A stretch of 64,000 bases of DNA from NCBI GenBank assembly GCA_037953745.1, contig JBAKBP010007444.1:35905-99904 (forward strand), in the 5' to 3' direction. The number at the start of each line of letters is the position of its first letter. Within the stretch, counting starts at the first letter, position 1. A program made the translations under genes and the position numbers. Below the pieces are notes generated by a model that saw only the letters and a list, made by a program, of their open reading frames with translations, was not told where the DNA came from and did no database searches. Below, in pieces: positions 31,081 through 41,563 of this stretch. Source of the DNA: Lithodes maja. Taxonomy: Eukaryota > Arthropoda > Malacostraca > Decapoda > Lithodidae.

Positions 31081-33253
31081 AGGAGGAAGTCAGGGAGGAG
31101 TACAGGAGAGCAGTGGAAAGACAACTAGGTGGGTTCGACCTGGAAGTTATGGAGGAAGTGGAGGAGATGAGCAAGGTGTTTAAGGATGAGATCTGTGCAG
31201 CATGTGAGGAGGTGTGTGGAGTGATGAGAAGAGGGAGGGGAGTGAAAGGTACAGCATGGTGGACAGAAGAGGTAAGAATAGCTGTGGAAGAAAAGAAGAA
31301 AGCATATAGAGAGTGGTTGGGTAGTAGAGGGAATGAAGATTCCGAGAGACAGAAACGAGCGAGGTACGTGGAGAGTAAGAGGGTGGTGAAGAGAGTAGTG
31401 AAGGAAAGTAAGAGAAGAGTAGATGAGGAATTTGGAAGGAATCTGAGTGTAAAATGGAGGGAGAGTAAGAAACTGTTCTGGAAAGAAGTCAAGAAAGTTA
31501 GGGAATGTAGCAAGGGAAACAGTAAGGGTGTGAAAGATAAGAATGGGAGAATGCTAGCCGAGAAGCAAGAGAGAGTCGAAAGATGGAGGGAGTACTTCAG
31601 TGAGTTGCTAAATGAAAGGAATGAAGAGCCAGCAAACATAGCTGGATATGGTATGGGAGGGAGAAGAAGAGAAGTAGTGGAGGAGGAGGTGGGGATCAGG
31701 AGGTCAGAAGTGTGGGAAGCCATGAAAAGAGTGAAGTTGGGGAAAGCACCAGGAACAGATGGAGTGTGTGGGGAAATGTTGAGGTATGGTGGTGAGATAG
31801 TGATAGAATGGGTATGGAAAATGTGCAAACTAGCATGGGAGAAGGGGAGTGCACCCGATGACTGGAAGACTGGCATAATAGTCCCCCTATATAAGGGCAA
31901 AGGGGAAAGAGGAGTGTGTGGTAACCACCGAGGAATATGTCTTCTAAGCGTAGTAGGGAAGGTATACAGTAGGGTAGTGATTGAGAGAGTGAGAGTGAGA
32001 ACGGAGAAATGGATAGGCGACGAGCAGGGAGGCTTTAGGAAGGGAAGAGGATGTGTAGATCAGATTTTTACCCTGAATTGTGTTGTGGAGAAGTATCTGG
32101 AGAAGAAACAAAAGGTGTATGTTGCCTGTATGGACTTCGAGAAGGCCTATGACAGAGTGGACAGAGAAGGTTTGTGGAAAGTACTTAGAATATACGGAGT
32201 AGAGGGCAAGTTGCTGAAAGCAGTGAAGAGCATGTATGAGGGTGCAAAGGCGGCAGTACGTGTGGAGGGTGAGCAGAGCGAGTTCTTTGACCTGAATGTT
32301 GGTTTGAAACAGGGGTGTGAGATGTCCCCGTGGTTGTTTACTGTATATATGGATGGAGTTATGAAAGAAATACTATCAAGAGCAGTGGATGTTGGTGTAT
32401 CGCTGAAAAGGGAGGGAATTGAGTGGAAGCTACCTATACTGCTGTTTGCGGATGATACAGTTCTGATGAGTGATAATGAATGGGAGTTGCAGGGTCTGGT
32501 AAATGAGTTTGGAACAGTGTACGAAAAACGGAATTTGAAGGTAAATACGGGGAAGAGCAAGGTTATGGTCTTCGAAAGGGGTGAAGTCACAGAGTGTGAG
32601 GTGAAGCTGAACGGTCAGGCTATGGAGATCGTCAACTCTTTTAAGTATCTGGGCAGTGTGTTGAGTAAAGATGGGACTATGGATGAAGAGGTGCGGGAGA
32701 GGGTACAACAGGGGAAGAGGGTTGTAGGAACGCTAAAAGCAGTAACAAGAAATAGGGTGGTCAGTATGGAAGTGAAGAAGTCCTTGCATGACAGTGTGGT
32801 AATCCCGACACTGACTTACGGAAGCGAAGCATGGACGTTGGTTGAGAGACTCAGACCAAGAGTGAGAGCAGTGGAAATGAATTACTTAAGGAGTGCGTGC
32901 GGAATTACATGGAGGGATAGAAAGACTAATGAGGAAGTAAGAAGGAGGTGTGGTGTGGAGGTAGATGTGCTGGAAAGTGTGAAAAGGAACAACTTGAGAT
33001 GGTTCGGCCATATGGAACGTATGGAAAGCGAGAGAATGACTAAGAGGGTGTACGAGAGCGAGGTGGAGGGACAGAGGGGGAGAGGTAGACCGAATATGAG
33101 GTGGAAGGATGGAGTGAGGAACTACATGAATGAAGGCGGTGCTGGTTGGGGGGAGGGGCGTCGACTGACTGGGGACAGAGGTGCATGGGGGCGGTTCGTT
33201 CGTGGCCACCCCTTCGGGGATCGCGGCGTCAGGCAATAGATAGATAGATAGAT
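31079..33253 (+). mobile_element. RTE-A LINE, best-preserved copy
   Basis: The insertion begins within coding sequence after a TA run (31039-31078) and ends GGCAATAGATAGATAGATAGA. Comparison with 22575-24464 shows that the endonuclease is missing, so it is 5'-truncated. A tandem tetranucleotide 3' end is usual for RTE-type elements. All other RTE-A copies in this window (3476, 7975, 15915, 18762) are shorter or broken, so this one is probably the youngest. Confidence 0.9.
31080..33239 (+). CDS. RTE-A reverse transcriptase, 720-codon open reading
   Basis: There is no stop or frameshift from the truncation point to 33239. The order is WWTEEVRIAVEEKKKAYREW (pre-palm helix), KAPGTDGVCGEML, IIVPLYKGKG, NHRGICLLSVVGKVYSR, EQGGFRKGRGC, motif A CMDFEKAYDRVDREG (Asp codon 32133), motif B GLKQGCEMSPWLF, motif C LLFADDTVLMSD (Asp-Asp 32451-32456), LKVNTGKSKVMVF, GSVLSKDGTMDEEV, TLTYGSEAWTL, LRWFGHMERM and a basic tail. 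GTG at 31113 is the nearest start-like codon, but the true start lay upstream in the lost endonuclease part. Polymerase residues are all present; without endonuclease it could not initiate normal integration by itself. RTE or a related clade; the clade is inference. Confidence 0.9.
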
Positions 33254-33465
33254 ATATATATATAATAATTATTCTTTAAAAATTACTAAAATGTAAGATA
33301 ATAAAAGTGGTCCACTCACATATTATTATATATGTGTTAAAATTAATATCTGTTCTGTATGTAACACTGTATGTAAAACACTTTCATCCACTATTAGCCA
33401 TTGTGTAGAAATCCAGGTTTTATATTATCAAATGTTGTACATAATGAAGTAGCAGATCTACTATT

Positions 33466-34530
33466 AGTGGGGCAGCTTAGTGGCAGAATTTGTGGGAATT
33501 GTGCATTACGTGATAAAAGTATCAAAATTGGCACACGCAATTAATCAAATACCCGGTAGTCAATATAATCAAAATTAGATATTGGGCCATCATAGGGTTA
33601 CTCTACATTGGCTTTGGCAGCCCCCTTTCAACTAATTTCCATAAGAGTTCTTAAGCACTGATATTTGCCCCAAACTGTATACCATGATAGAGATGTCAAA
33701 CTAGTTTCAAATTACTCATCTGGACATGGGTAACAACATATATTACTCATCTGGACATGGGTAACAACATATATTACTCATCTGGACATGGGTAACAACA
33801 TATATTACTCATCTGGACATGGGTAACAACATATATTACTCATCTGGACATTGGTAACAACATATATTACTCATCTGGACATGGGTAACAACATATATTA
33901 CTCATCTGGACATGGGTAACAACATATATTACTCATCTGGACATGGGTAACAACATATATTACTCATCTGGACATGGGTAACAACATATATTACTCATCT
34001 GGACATGGGTAACAACATATATTACTCATCTGGACATGGGTAACAACATATATTACTCATCTGGACATGGGTAACAACATATATTACTCATCTGGACATG
34101 GGTAACAACATATATTCAGACATTGTTTAGCTAATGTTGACTGTTTGATTAGTACAGTCTGCTGTAGTCTATTGCACAAATTGGTAACAAAGTGGCCATT
34201 TGCCACTAATTTGTTGAACTACAGGGACCAGTACAAGTCAAACGGTCAACATTAGCCAAACATTGTCTGAATATATGTTGTTACCCATGTCCATACGCGT
34301 CATTTGAGACTAGTTTGACATCTCTATCATGGTATACAGTTTGGGGCAAAAATTAATGCTTAAGAAACTCTTATGGAAAGCAATTGAAAGGGGGCTGCCA
34401 CAGGTATCAGGGACTGAATTTGAGATGGCCCAATATCCAAATCTGTTCATAATAGGATGGTCTACTGGTGTGCCAAATTTGGTGCTATCCTCACAAAATG
34501 CACAATTGTTATGCTAAGTTGCCCCCACTA
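33466..34530. mobile_element. Foldback-like element with long inverted arms
   Basis: The left arm (about 33466-33750) and right arm (about 34255-34530) are imperfect reverse complements: both hold GCCCCAAACTGTATACCATG, then ATAGAGATGTCAAACTAG, then GACATGGGTAACAACATATA. Inner segments pair too (34114-34150 with 34236-34275). The ends read TAGTGGGGCAGCTTAG and, reversed, TAGTGGGGGCAACTTAG. No transposase is encoded. A target duplication is not certain; TA at the edge is possible. The left arm is much longer than the right because it contains the tandem array at 33721-34123. Confidence 0.75.
33721..34123. repeat. 31-bp tandem array, 13 copies
   Basis: TGGACATGGGTAACAACATA starts at 33721, 33752 and then every 31 bases to 34093. 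The copies are nearly identical; one (about 33845) has ATTGG for ATGGG. The right arm of the surrounding foldback element contains the corresponding sequence only once (34270-34298), so the array expanded in one arm only. Confidence 0.95.
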
Positions 34531-35189
34531 TATTTATTTTTAAGAGTGTGATAAATGTGTAGCCTATGAAAATAATAAATCACATGTTATAGTACAATTA
34601 TGAATATAAGTTGTTATTGATACATTATTAGAAATATTATTAATTATATTATGTGTGAGTGAAAGTATTCAAAGTACAGTATATTTTTTTAATTGTTTAT
34701 ATGTAAAACAAATTAAAAATATCATTATTAATTAAAAAAAATAAAAAATCAATAACTAGTTAATTATTTTCCTTTTTATATCAAAGGACATACATTTATA
34801 TGTACATGCAATGGCGTGGTCAGGATATATGATATTACAGTACTAAAGTGCCCTTCAAATGTATTTCCTATGAACTATATTTTCTTATGTATATTGTATT
34901 CTATGATTTACTTCAATTGGAGACCATCGTCAAGAAGGTGGGAGTATTACTATGAAAATCGTTGACGCTACTGGTAAGTATTCTATACATATAGAATGTA
35001 TCTATATCAGTACAAAGATTATCTTGGGCAGCTAATTGTGTAAATGCTTACAATTTGGTTTGTTAGTGAATTCCTTTAGTTATGAAATAATTGCAATTAC
35101 ATTTGTGCACAACCTCTACATATTGATGTAAAGCATCAGGATGTAAAAAATTATGGTAATTTGCTTGTCTCTCAAACCCATCCAACCAT
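34531..35189. other. AT-rich stretch without recognisable gene
   Basis: Only one signal was noted: a GTAAGT donor-like site at 34974 preceded by about 55 open bases. No convincing acceptor stands before it. No repeats were recognised. Confidence 0.4.
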
Positions 35190-35254
35190 GGCAGACAGTC
35201 TGATAGACCAGCGCTAATTATGTTGGGGCTATTCGGCCAGGTAGCTATAGGGAA

Positions 35255-35693
35255 AGTAAAAAGTGCACTGTATCAAGGAATTGTTGTGCCAACAGTGATG
35301 TATGGGGCTGAGACATGGGCTCTGAAGAAAAAGGAGAAAAGAGGGCTGGATGTGATGGAGATGAGCTGCTTGAGGAGTATGTGTGGAGTTACTCGTAGAG
35401 ACAGATTGAGGAATGAAGAGATACGTAGGAGAGTGGGGCAGCAGGAACATTTGTCAGCCAGAGTGGACAGAAGGGTGCTGAGCTGGTATGGTCATGTGGA
35501 ACGAATGGGAGATGAAAGGCTTACAAAGAGAATATGTGAGTCAGATACAAGGGGAGATAGAAGGGCAGGAAGACCCCCATTGAGATGGAGAGACTGTGTA
35601 AGAAAGGCTTTGGATGATAGAGGAATGACTATAGATCAGGCAGGGGAAGTGGTGGTGGACAAGAGTGAATGGAGAATGCTTGTGAATAGTTGA
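35255..35693 (+). CDS. RTE-B polymerase C-terminal tail, open
   Basis: The frame reads KVKSALYQGIVVPTVMYGAE, DVMEMSCLRSMCGVTRRDRL, EEIRRRVGQQEHLSARVDRR, VLSWYGHVERMGDERLTKRI, RPPLRWRDCVRKALDD and stops after WRMLVNS. An apparent longer frame from 35220 includes host sequence (the LINE-J-like tail). The unbroken SWYGHVERM here shows which frame was ancestral for the split copy at 16695-17226. There is no palm domain; this is a fragment, though with an intact frame. Confidence 0.85.
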
Positions 35694-36091
35694 GTGAACA
35701 CGTGGTCATTTGGAGTAAGGGGTCGGGCGCAAGTTGGACTAGATAATAGTCCATCAGGCGCCTGGCCCGGGGAGACGATTAATATGAAGGGTGTGCCTGG
35801 AAGTGTGGTGGGAGGGCTTGTGGCTTTGGCTCCGCTGCATGTCTGCCTGCCGAGATCGGAACCTCTCCGGGTGGTCAGGGGCCGGGGGAGTGCTGGAGCG
35901 ACCTTGGTAACCCTGGTCTCTGGGTCTTCTCCTGGGTGACCGGGATGTGTGAGAGTTTGTGTTTTTTATCTGTGTTTATTTTTTGTTTTATGATGTTTTT
36001 GTGTTTTCCTTGTTCTTGCTCTGTCTTGAGTCGGCTACCCCCAAAATGGGGATTGGGCCTGAGCATATAGATAGATAGATAGATAGATAGA
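35255..36091 (+). mobile_element. RTE-B LINE 3' fragment, 13-bp target duplication
   Basis: The insertion is flanked by TAGCTATAGGGAA at 35242-35254 and 36092-36104. It holds the polymerase tail, a 3' UTR of about 370 bases that matches 16333-16700 on the other strand, and a TAGA tail (about 36066-36091). The pre-insertion site would read GGCCAGGTAGCTATAGGGAACAAC, i.e. the 3' end of a LINE-J/SINE-S copy, so RTE-B landed in another element's tail. Confidence 0.9.
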
Positions 36092-36199
36092 TAGCTATAG
36101 GGAACAACTACACTGGTTACAGACACCTTTCGAAACCACGTGCACTAAAGTGCCATATTCATTCCGGCCTCTGATTCTCTTCCTACTTTCTCTTGATTT

Positions 36200-37460
36200 C
36201 TTGTCTGAACCACGTGGCCAACTATTTTCCTCGAATGAGCTCGGTTAAGGTTTCCGTTTCCGTCGGGGCTAGCCCTTCACCACTGGGAGACTGCGTTGGC
36301 CCGACTACGGATAGGTCTTATACCCGGCTTACCCATTCCTTCTTAATGTCCCAATCACCTCGACCTCTCTGCTCCCATTGCCATGTTTAACGTTGTTTCC
36401 CACATTTTTTTTTGAATGTCCTATTCTCTGGCCTGTTTACATTACTTTTCACTTTTTATCTGTTGTCTGTCGTCCACCGTCTTTTGCTGTTATTCTCTCC
36501 GAGTGCCCTTCATTTTCTATTGACCAAATAATGTCTTTCCTTACTCATCTAGGCCAGGAGTCTGCAGAAAACCGATTGGCCCACACAAGGCAGATCCCTC
36601 TCACAGCCAATCCCAATTATAATGCCTAATATTAGGCTCAGCTCACCGACACCATGAGGACTGACCTCACCAACACGGTCAGAGGTCAACACAATAACAT
36701 GCGAGTCTTCAGAGCGCTGGCCCCTACCAGCAGATTCCCCCACACCCAACCCATCTCGTCCATATCCCTAATTTGATCTTAATTAAAGCTCTCTATCTTT
36801 CTTGATCCAGCTATAGCACTTAGTAGCCTATCTACGACTGGCAACTTTATTTATATATGAAGTTTATATTAAATGTTCATACTGTTAGGCTTACATTTCC
36901 ATGTGGTTTACTCCATTTCTCTATTCGCCATTGGGAAGCTGCATTGGCCCTTTTATGGCTAGGCCATACAATGTTAAAATTTTGTCAATGACCCACTCTA
37001 CCCACTATTTTGGTTAACCCCTTGAAGCTCTGACGCGTTTTAGAAGTTTATTTTGGCTACCATTAGACAATTTTATGCAGCTAAGGAAGGATCTGTGGGT
37101 ATTAAAAGGGTAAAGGCTATTTCAATCAACCCTATTACTTCCATATGCCCTTCCTAATCTGAATAAAATCGTTTAATAATTACCAGAAAACAGAACATAA
37201 ACGCGTTTTGGAGCTTGAAAGGGTTAACTTTGTTTACCAAGATTTCCTAGACTTTCCCCTCTATTCTCTAGCCCATTCACGTTAGTTTCCATTTTCGTCC
37301 TTTCCCTTTTCCTATTCGTCTTGCTGATATTCTCTCAAGTTTTCCTATTTTTCAAATGATGGAGTAATGTCTCCTTCGTAACTATCTCCTCAATTATATT
37401 TAGCTTCCATTTTTTTCTGACCCGATACAGCTAGGATTCAGTGCCATATGGCCGAAGTCA
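36200..37460. repeat. Two diverged direct copies of an unclassified repeat
   Basis: Copy 1 is about 36210-36550 and copy 2 about 36900-37400. Shared order: CCACTGGGAGACTGCGTTGG / CCATTGGGAAGCTGCATTGG, then TTGTTTCCCAC / TTGTTTACCAAG, CCTATTCTCTGGCC / CTCTATTCTCTAGCC and TTGCTGTTATTCTCTC / TTGCTGATATTCTCTC. Copy 2 is interrupted by a TTAA MITE (37018-37223). No coding or terminal repeats were recognised. Confidence 0.6.
37018..37223. mobile_element. piggyBac-like MITE with TTAA duplication
   Basis: The 206-bp element begins CCCCTTGAAGCTCTGACGCG and ends ACGCGTTTTGGAGCTTGAAAGGG when read on the plus strand, giving imperfect inverted ends. TTAA stands on both sides (37014-37017, 37224-37227). 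The related copy of the host repeat at about 36386-36400 reads GTTTAACGTTGTTTCC without the element. A TTAA duplication is diagnostic for piggyBac-type integration. Non-coding. Confidence 0.8.
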
Positions 37461-37520
37461 CTTGATGATTAGAGGGATCTGCCTTGTGTGTGCCAATCAA
37501 CTTTCTGCAGACTCCCATTT

Positions 37521-38850
37521 TGTATGCTCTTATGCCAGGTGTTTAAGAATATTTGTTGTTTAATTGCTTAATCTTTTCTGAACCGATTATTTGTTCCTAA
37601 TGTTATCAAGGTAAGTGCTATTATTGACCTGGTAAATCAGTAATTGTGTATGAATTGACCATTATTTGGTGCACAATTTCCCAGCAGGAAATTTCTGCAG
37701 CCCGAGTATGCTAGTCCCTCAAGACAACTAAGCAACTTTTCTTGAAAAATGCATGGCTTGACTTCCAACTTATTATAAAATCATGCCATATCATAATTGC
37801 TGTACAAATATATTGGGTAAATCGAGGGTAATCCGTACATAGTTGATCTGTAAAGAAGCTTTAGTCCTTTTCATATTGAAGCTAGCTATAGCTTCACTTC
37901 ATAGCCAATATAAGAAAACGGACAATGCCATTGGTCCTGTGGTAATAAGCAGTCTGTCCCCAATGACTCGGAGGGACTGACTGAGCCAGGAAGTTCATAG
38001 AAGAAACTTTCATACAATGTACTTTGGCTGCAGATAACAGCTTTTACCAAACTACACATTATGTGCAACAATTTCTGATCTGAGCTGATCCAGCCTGGCC
38101 ACTGGACGGTATATTTATGCTCGCATTGCCCAGGCCAGGTTACACTATGCTAGTGTTCAGAGCACTTATTGACAAACCATTAACAAATAGAAAAGCTGAT
38201 AAAGCACATGAGAATGGTCACTTACTTGAGAGACAATGTAGCTCCCACATGACACCCAAGAAAAATGCTCACACACACTGATCACAGTAATTGTTTCAGA
38301 GCCATTTGGGCTTGTCTCCATGAAGAAAACGCAAATTATCGTAAATAACCATGCACCTGTCGCCTCGTATTGAATAAAGTCCTACAGTGTTCCTATAAAG
38401 TATCACTGGCCTGTTCAAATACTTTAGGGTCCTCAGAAACCAACATTGCAGCTTTGGTGAGTACATAAAGGGATGTTTCCAATATTTTATGATTCCATGT
38501 AGTACTTCCACAACAAATTGTAAACCTGCTTGCACTGGGTTACCAGACAAGATCAAACCAGCTAACAGATGGCGAGTTAACGGTAGAGTTCGACAGATAA
38601 ATGTTATTTATGTACATTGTGACATTCATCATCCTACAACATTAACAGCCGACAGTTTTAATAACAATATTGAGGTTCTTGTATTCCTTACGTGTGATCT
38701 TGTAGCTTAACATAAAGATTACATTGTATTTACATTAGTCAACCCATGATCTGCTAATATATGGACAAAATAATAGTTAAGGGAGAAATTTCCTTTGCAG
38801 TGGGACAGTATATGAAGGGTTATTTTTACATGTTTAAATACCGTGTTTTC
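37521..38850. other. Stretch without recognisable gene
   Basis: No repeat family was recognised. The largest frames (38296-38556 minus, 86 residues; 38489-38710 plus, 73 residues) have ordinary-looking composition but no motif that I know, and neither has clear splice signals. A host exon here cannot be excluded. Confidence 0.35.
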
Positions 38851-38989
38851 CGTGAGGCCTACGCACTTTTTGGGTTAAGTAAGTAATTACCGTATTGTCA
38901 TGTGACTTATTATTTATGTATAACGGTTTAAAGATATTTAGTTGTCGTGTCACCAATGTGCATTATTGTGCTAACTTAATTTCGTTTGA

Positions 38990-41560
38990 GGTTCACTTAT
39001 GCATACTATAGATATTATCAACTAATTGTTCGTGCCCATTACATAAACAACTGTTCACTTTTTTGCATTAATATACTCCGTACCCTGTACAACCTCTCAC
39101 GTCATCAAGGTTTTCACGTCAGAACAATTTAACATGTGGGCCTACATTTTGATTTGACATGATTCTTAAAGTAATATTTACATGAAATCTTAAGATCAGA
39201 TCAACATGTGCCTTTGACGTAAGCCATTTTTATTTGTTTAATGTTAATACTACGTGTTGTTTACAACATTGTTAAGGTTTTCACATAACATGTTTTTGTC
39301 ATCAGAACATTTATAAACATTATAAGTTAATGTGAAGGGCACATCATATTTACATAAAATATATATTTTTTTTTTTCAAATATAACTTCCTGTAACGTAA
39401 TCTGCTTTCCAATTTCTTATGTTAATACTACGTATAACTTTAACAATGTTAGGTTTTCACAACTTGCTTTTACGGGTTTCCAATGTAACAAACATAATAG
39501 TTTAATGTACATTTCACTGGCTACTATGTTGAATTTATACGTTGTAAATGGCTTGCACAAGACGTCTCTTTGTAGCCCTATTAACGTGCAATAGACATGA
39601 TAGGTTGACGTCTTAAAGACGTGAAATATACATACAGGACAGACTATAATAATACGTATTTTCTACTTGCTATTGACGTAGGTGAAATACATTACACGTT
39701 CCAATGACGTAAGTAGCTGGTCACTTTCTTACGTGCATATTACGTTATTTGTACAACGTCGTAAATGTCTTGCACATGACGTCTCTTTGTAGCCTTATTA
39801 ACGTGCAATATACATAATAGGTTGAGGTCTTAAAGACGTAAATTATACGTAACAGGACAGACTATAATAATATGTATTTTCTACTTGCTATTGACGTAAT
39901 TGAAATACATTACACGTGCCAATGACGTAAGCAGCTGTTCACGTTTTTACGTGCATATTACGTCATTTGTAAAACGTCGTAAATGGCTTGCACAGGACGT
40001 CACTTTGTAGCCTTATTAACGTGCAATATACATAAAAGGTTGACGTCTTAAAGACGTAAATTATATGAAACAGGACAGACTATAATAATACATATTTTCT
40101 ACTTGCTATTGACGTAGTTGAAATACATTACACGTTCCAATGACGTAAGTAGCTGGTCACGTTCTTACGTGCATATTACGTTATTTGTACAATGTCGTAA
40201 ATGGCTTGCACAGGACGTCTCTTTGTAGCCTTATTAACGTGCAATATACATAATAGGTTGACGTCTTAAAGACGTAAATTATACGTAACAGGACAGACTA
40301 TAATAATACCTATTTTCTACTTTCTATTGACGTAATTGAAATACATTACACGTGCCAATGACGTAAGCAGCTGTTCACGTTTTTACGTGCATATTACGTC
40401 ATTTGTACAACGTCGTAAATGGCTTGCACAGGACGTCACTTTGTAGCCTTATCAACGTGCAATTTACATAAAAGGTTGACGTCTTAAAGACGTAAATTAT
40501 ACGTAACAGGACAGACTATAATAATACGTATTTTCTACTGGCTATTGACGTAGTTGAAATACATTACACGTTGCAATGACGTAAGTAGCTGGTCACGTTC
40601 TTACGTGCATATTACGTCATTTGTACAACGTCGTAAATGGCTTGCACAGGACGTCACTTTGTAGCCTTATCCATGTGCAATATACATAAAAGGTTGACGT
40701 CTTAAAGACGTAAATTATACGTAACAGGACAGACTATAATAATACGTATTTTCTACTTGCTATTGACGTAGTTGAAATACATTACACGTTGCAATGACGT
40801 AAGTAGCTGGTCACGTTCTTACGTGCATATTACGTTATTTGTACAACGTCGTAAATGGCTTGCACAGGACATCACTTTGTAGCCTTATTAACGTGCAATA
40901 TACATAATAGGTTGACGTCTTAAAGACGTAAATTATACGTAACAGGACAGACTATAATAATACGTATTTTCTACTTGCTATTGACGTAATTTAAATACAT
41001 CACATGTGCCAATGACATAAGCAGCTGTTCACGTTTTTACGTTCTTATTACGTCATTTGTACAACGTCGTAAATGGCTTGCACAGGACGTCACTTTGTAG
41101 CCTTATTAACGTGCAATATACATAATAGGTTGACGTCTTAAAGACGTAAATTATACGTAACAAGACATACTATAATAATACGTATTTTCTACTAGCTATT
41201 GACGTAATTGAAATACATCACACGTGCCAATGACGTAAGCAGCTGTTCACGTTTTTACGTGCATATTACGTAATTTGTACAACGTCGTAAATGGCATGCA
41301 CAGGACGTCTCTTTGTAGCCTTATTTACGTGCAATAGACATGATAGGTTGACGTACTTGTTACCTACAAAATACGTTATTTCAAATATAATGGGACGTAT
41401 TAAATACAGACCATTGACGAAATATTACAACTAATTATACGTGCCAAAGACGTAAACAGCTGTTCACGTTTTTACATGAATATTACGTCATTTGTACAAC
41501 GTCGTGAGGTTTTCAAAATACTTTTGGAGGACGTCGTGACAACGTAAAATTGTTTATTGG
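38990..41560. repeat. 218-bp satellite, ACGT-rich
   Basis: TTGACGTA recurs at 39673, 39891, 40109, 40327, 40545, 40763, 40981 and 41199, exactly 218 bases apart. The core spans about 39540-41345; decayed units extend to roughly 38990 on the left and 41560 on the right. Each unit carries many ACGT words, among them AATGACGTAAG, GTTGACGTC, AAAGACGTAAA and TTACGTGC. Two subtypes alternate: A (GTAGTTGAAATAC, AAGTAGCTGGTCACGTTC) and B (GTAATTGAAATAC, AAGCAGCTGTTCACGTTT), in the order A B A B A A B B. No coding capacity is seen. Confidence 0.95.
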
Positions 41561-41563
41561 GAT

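Larger units (their letters stand above)
35190..36110 (+). mobile_element. LINE-J/SINE-S 3' end interrupted by RTE-B
   Basis: GGGGCTATTCGGCCAGGTAG at 35225-35244 is a mutated form of the LINE-J end, and AGGGAACAACTA after the RTE-B insertion (36099-36110) is its continuation into the tail. A short SINE-S-like word (TCTGATAGACCAGC, 35201-35214) stands just before. The fragment is very short, so whether it was SINE or LINE cannot be decided. Confidence 0.5.

Noticed and set aside
33721..34123. CRISPR-like array
   Set aside because: The 31-bp units follow one another directly with no variable spacers, and the context is eukaryotic transposon DNA.
34917..34979. Exon ending at the GTAAGT donor (34974)
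   Set aside because: One frame is open for about 18 codons, but no convincing acceptor precedes it, and the peptide has no recognisable motif.
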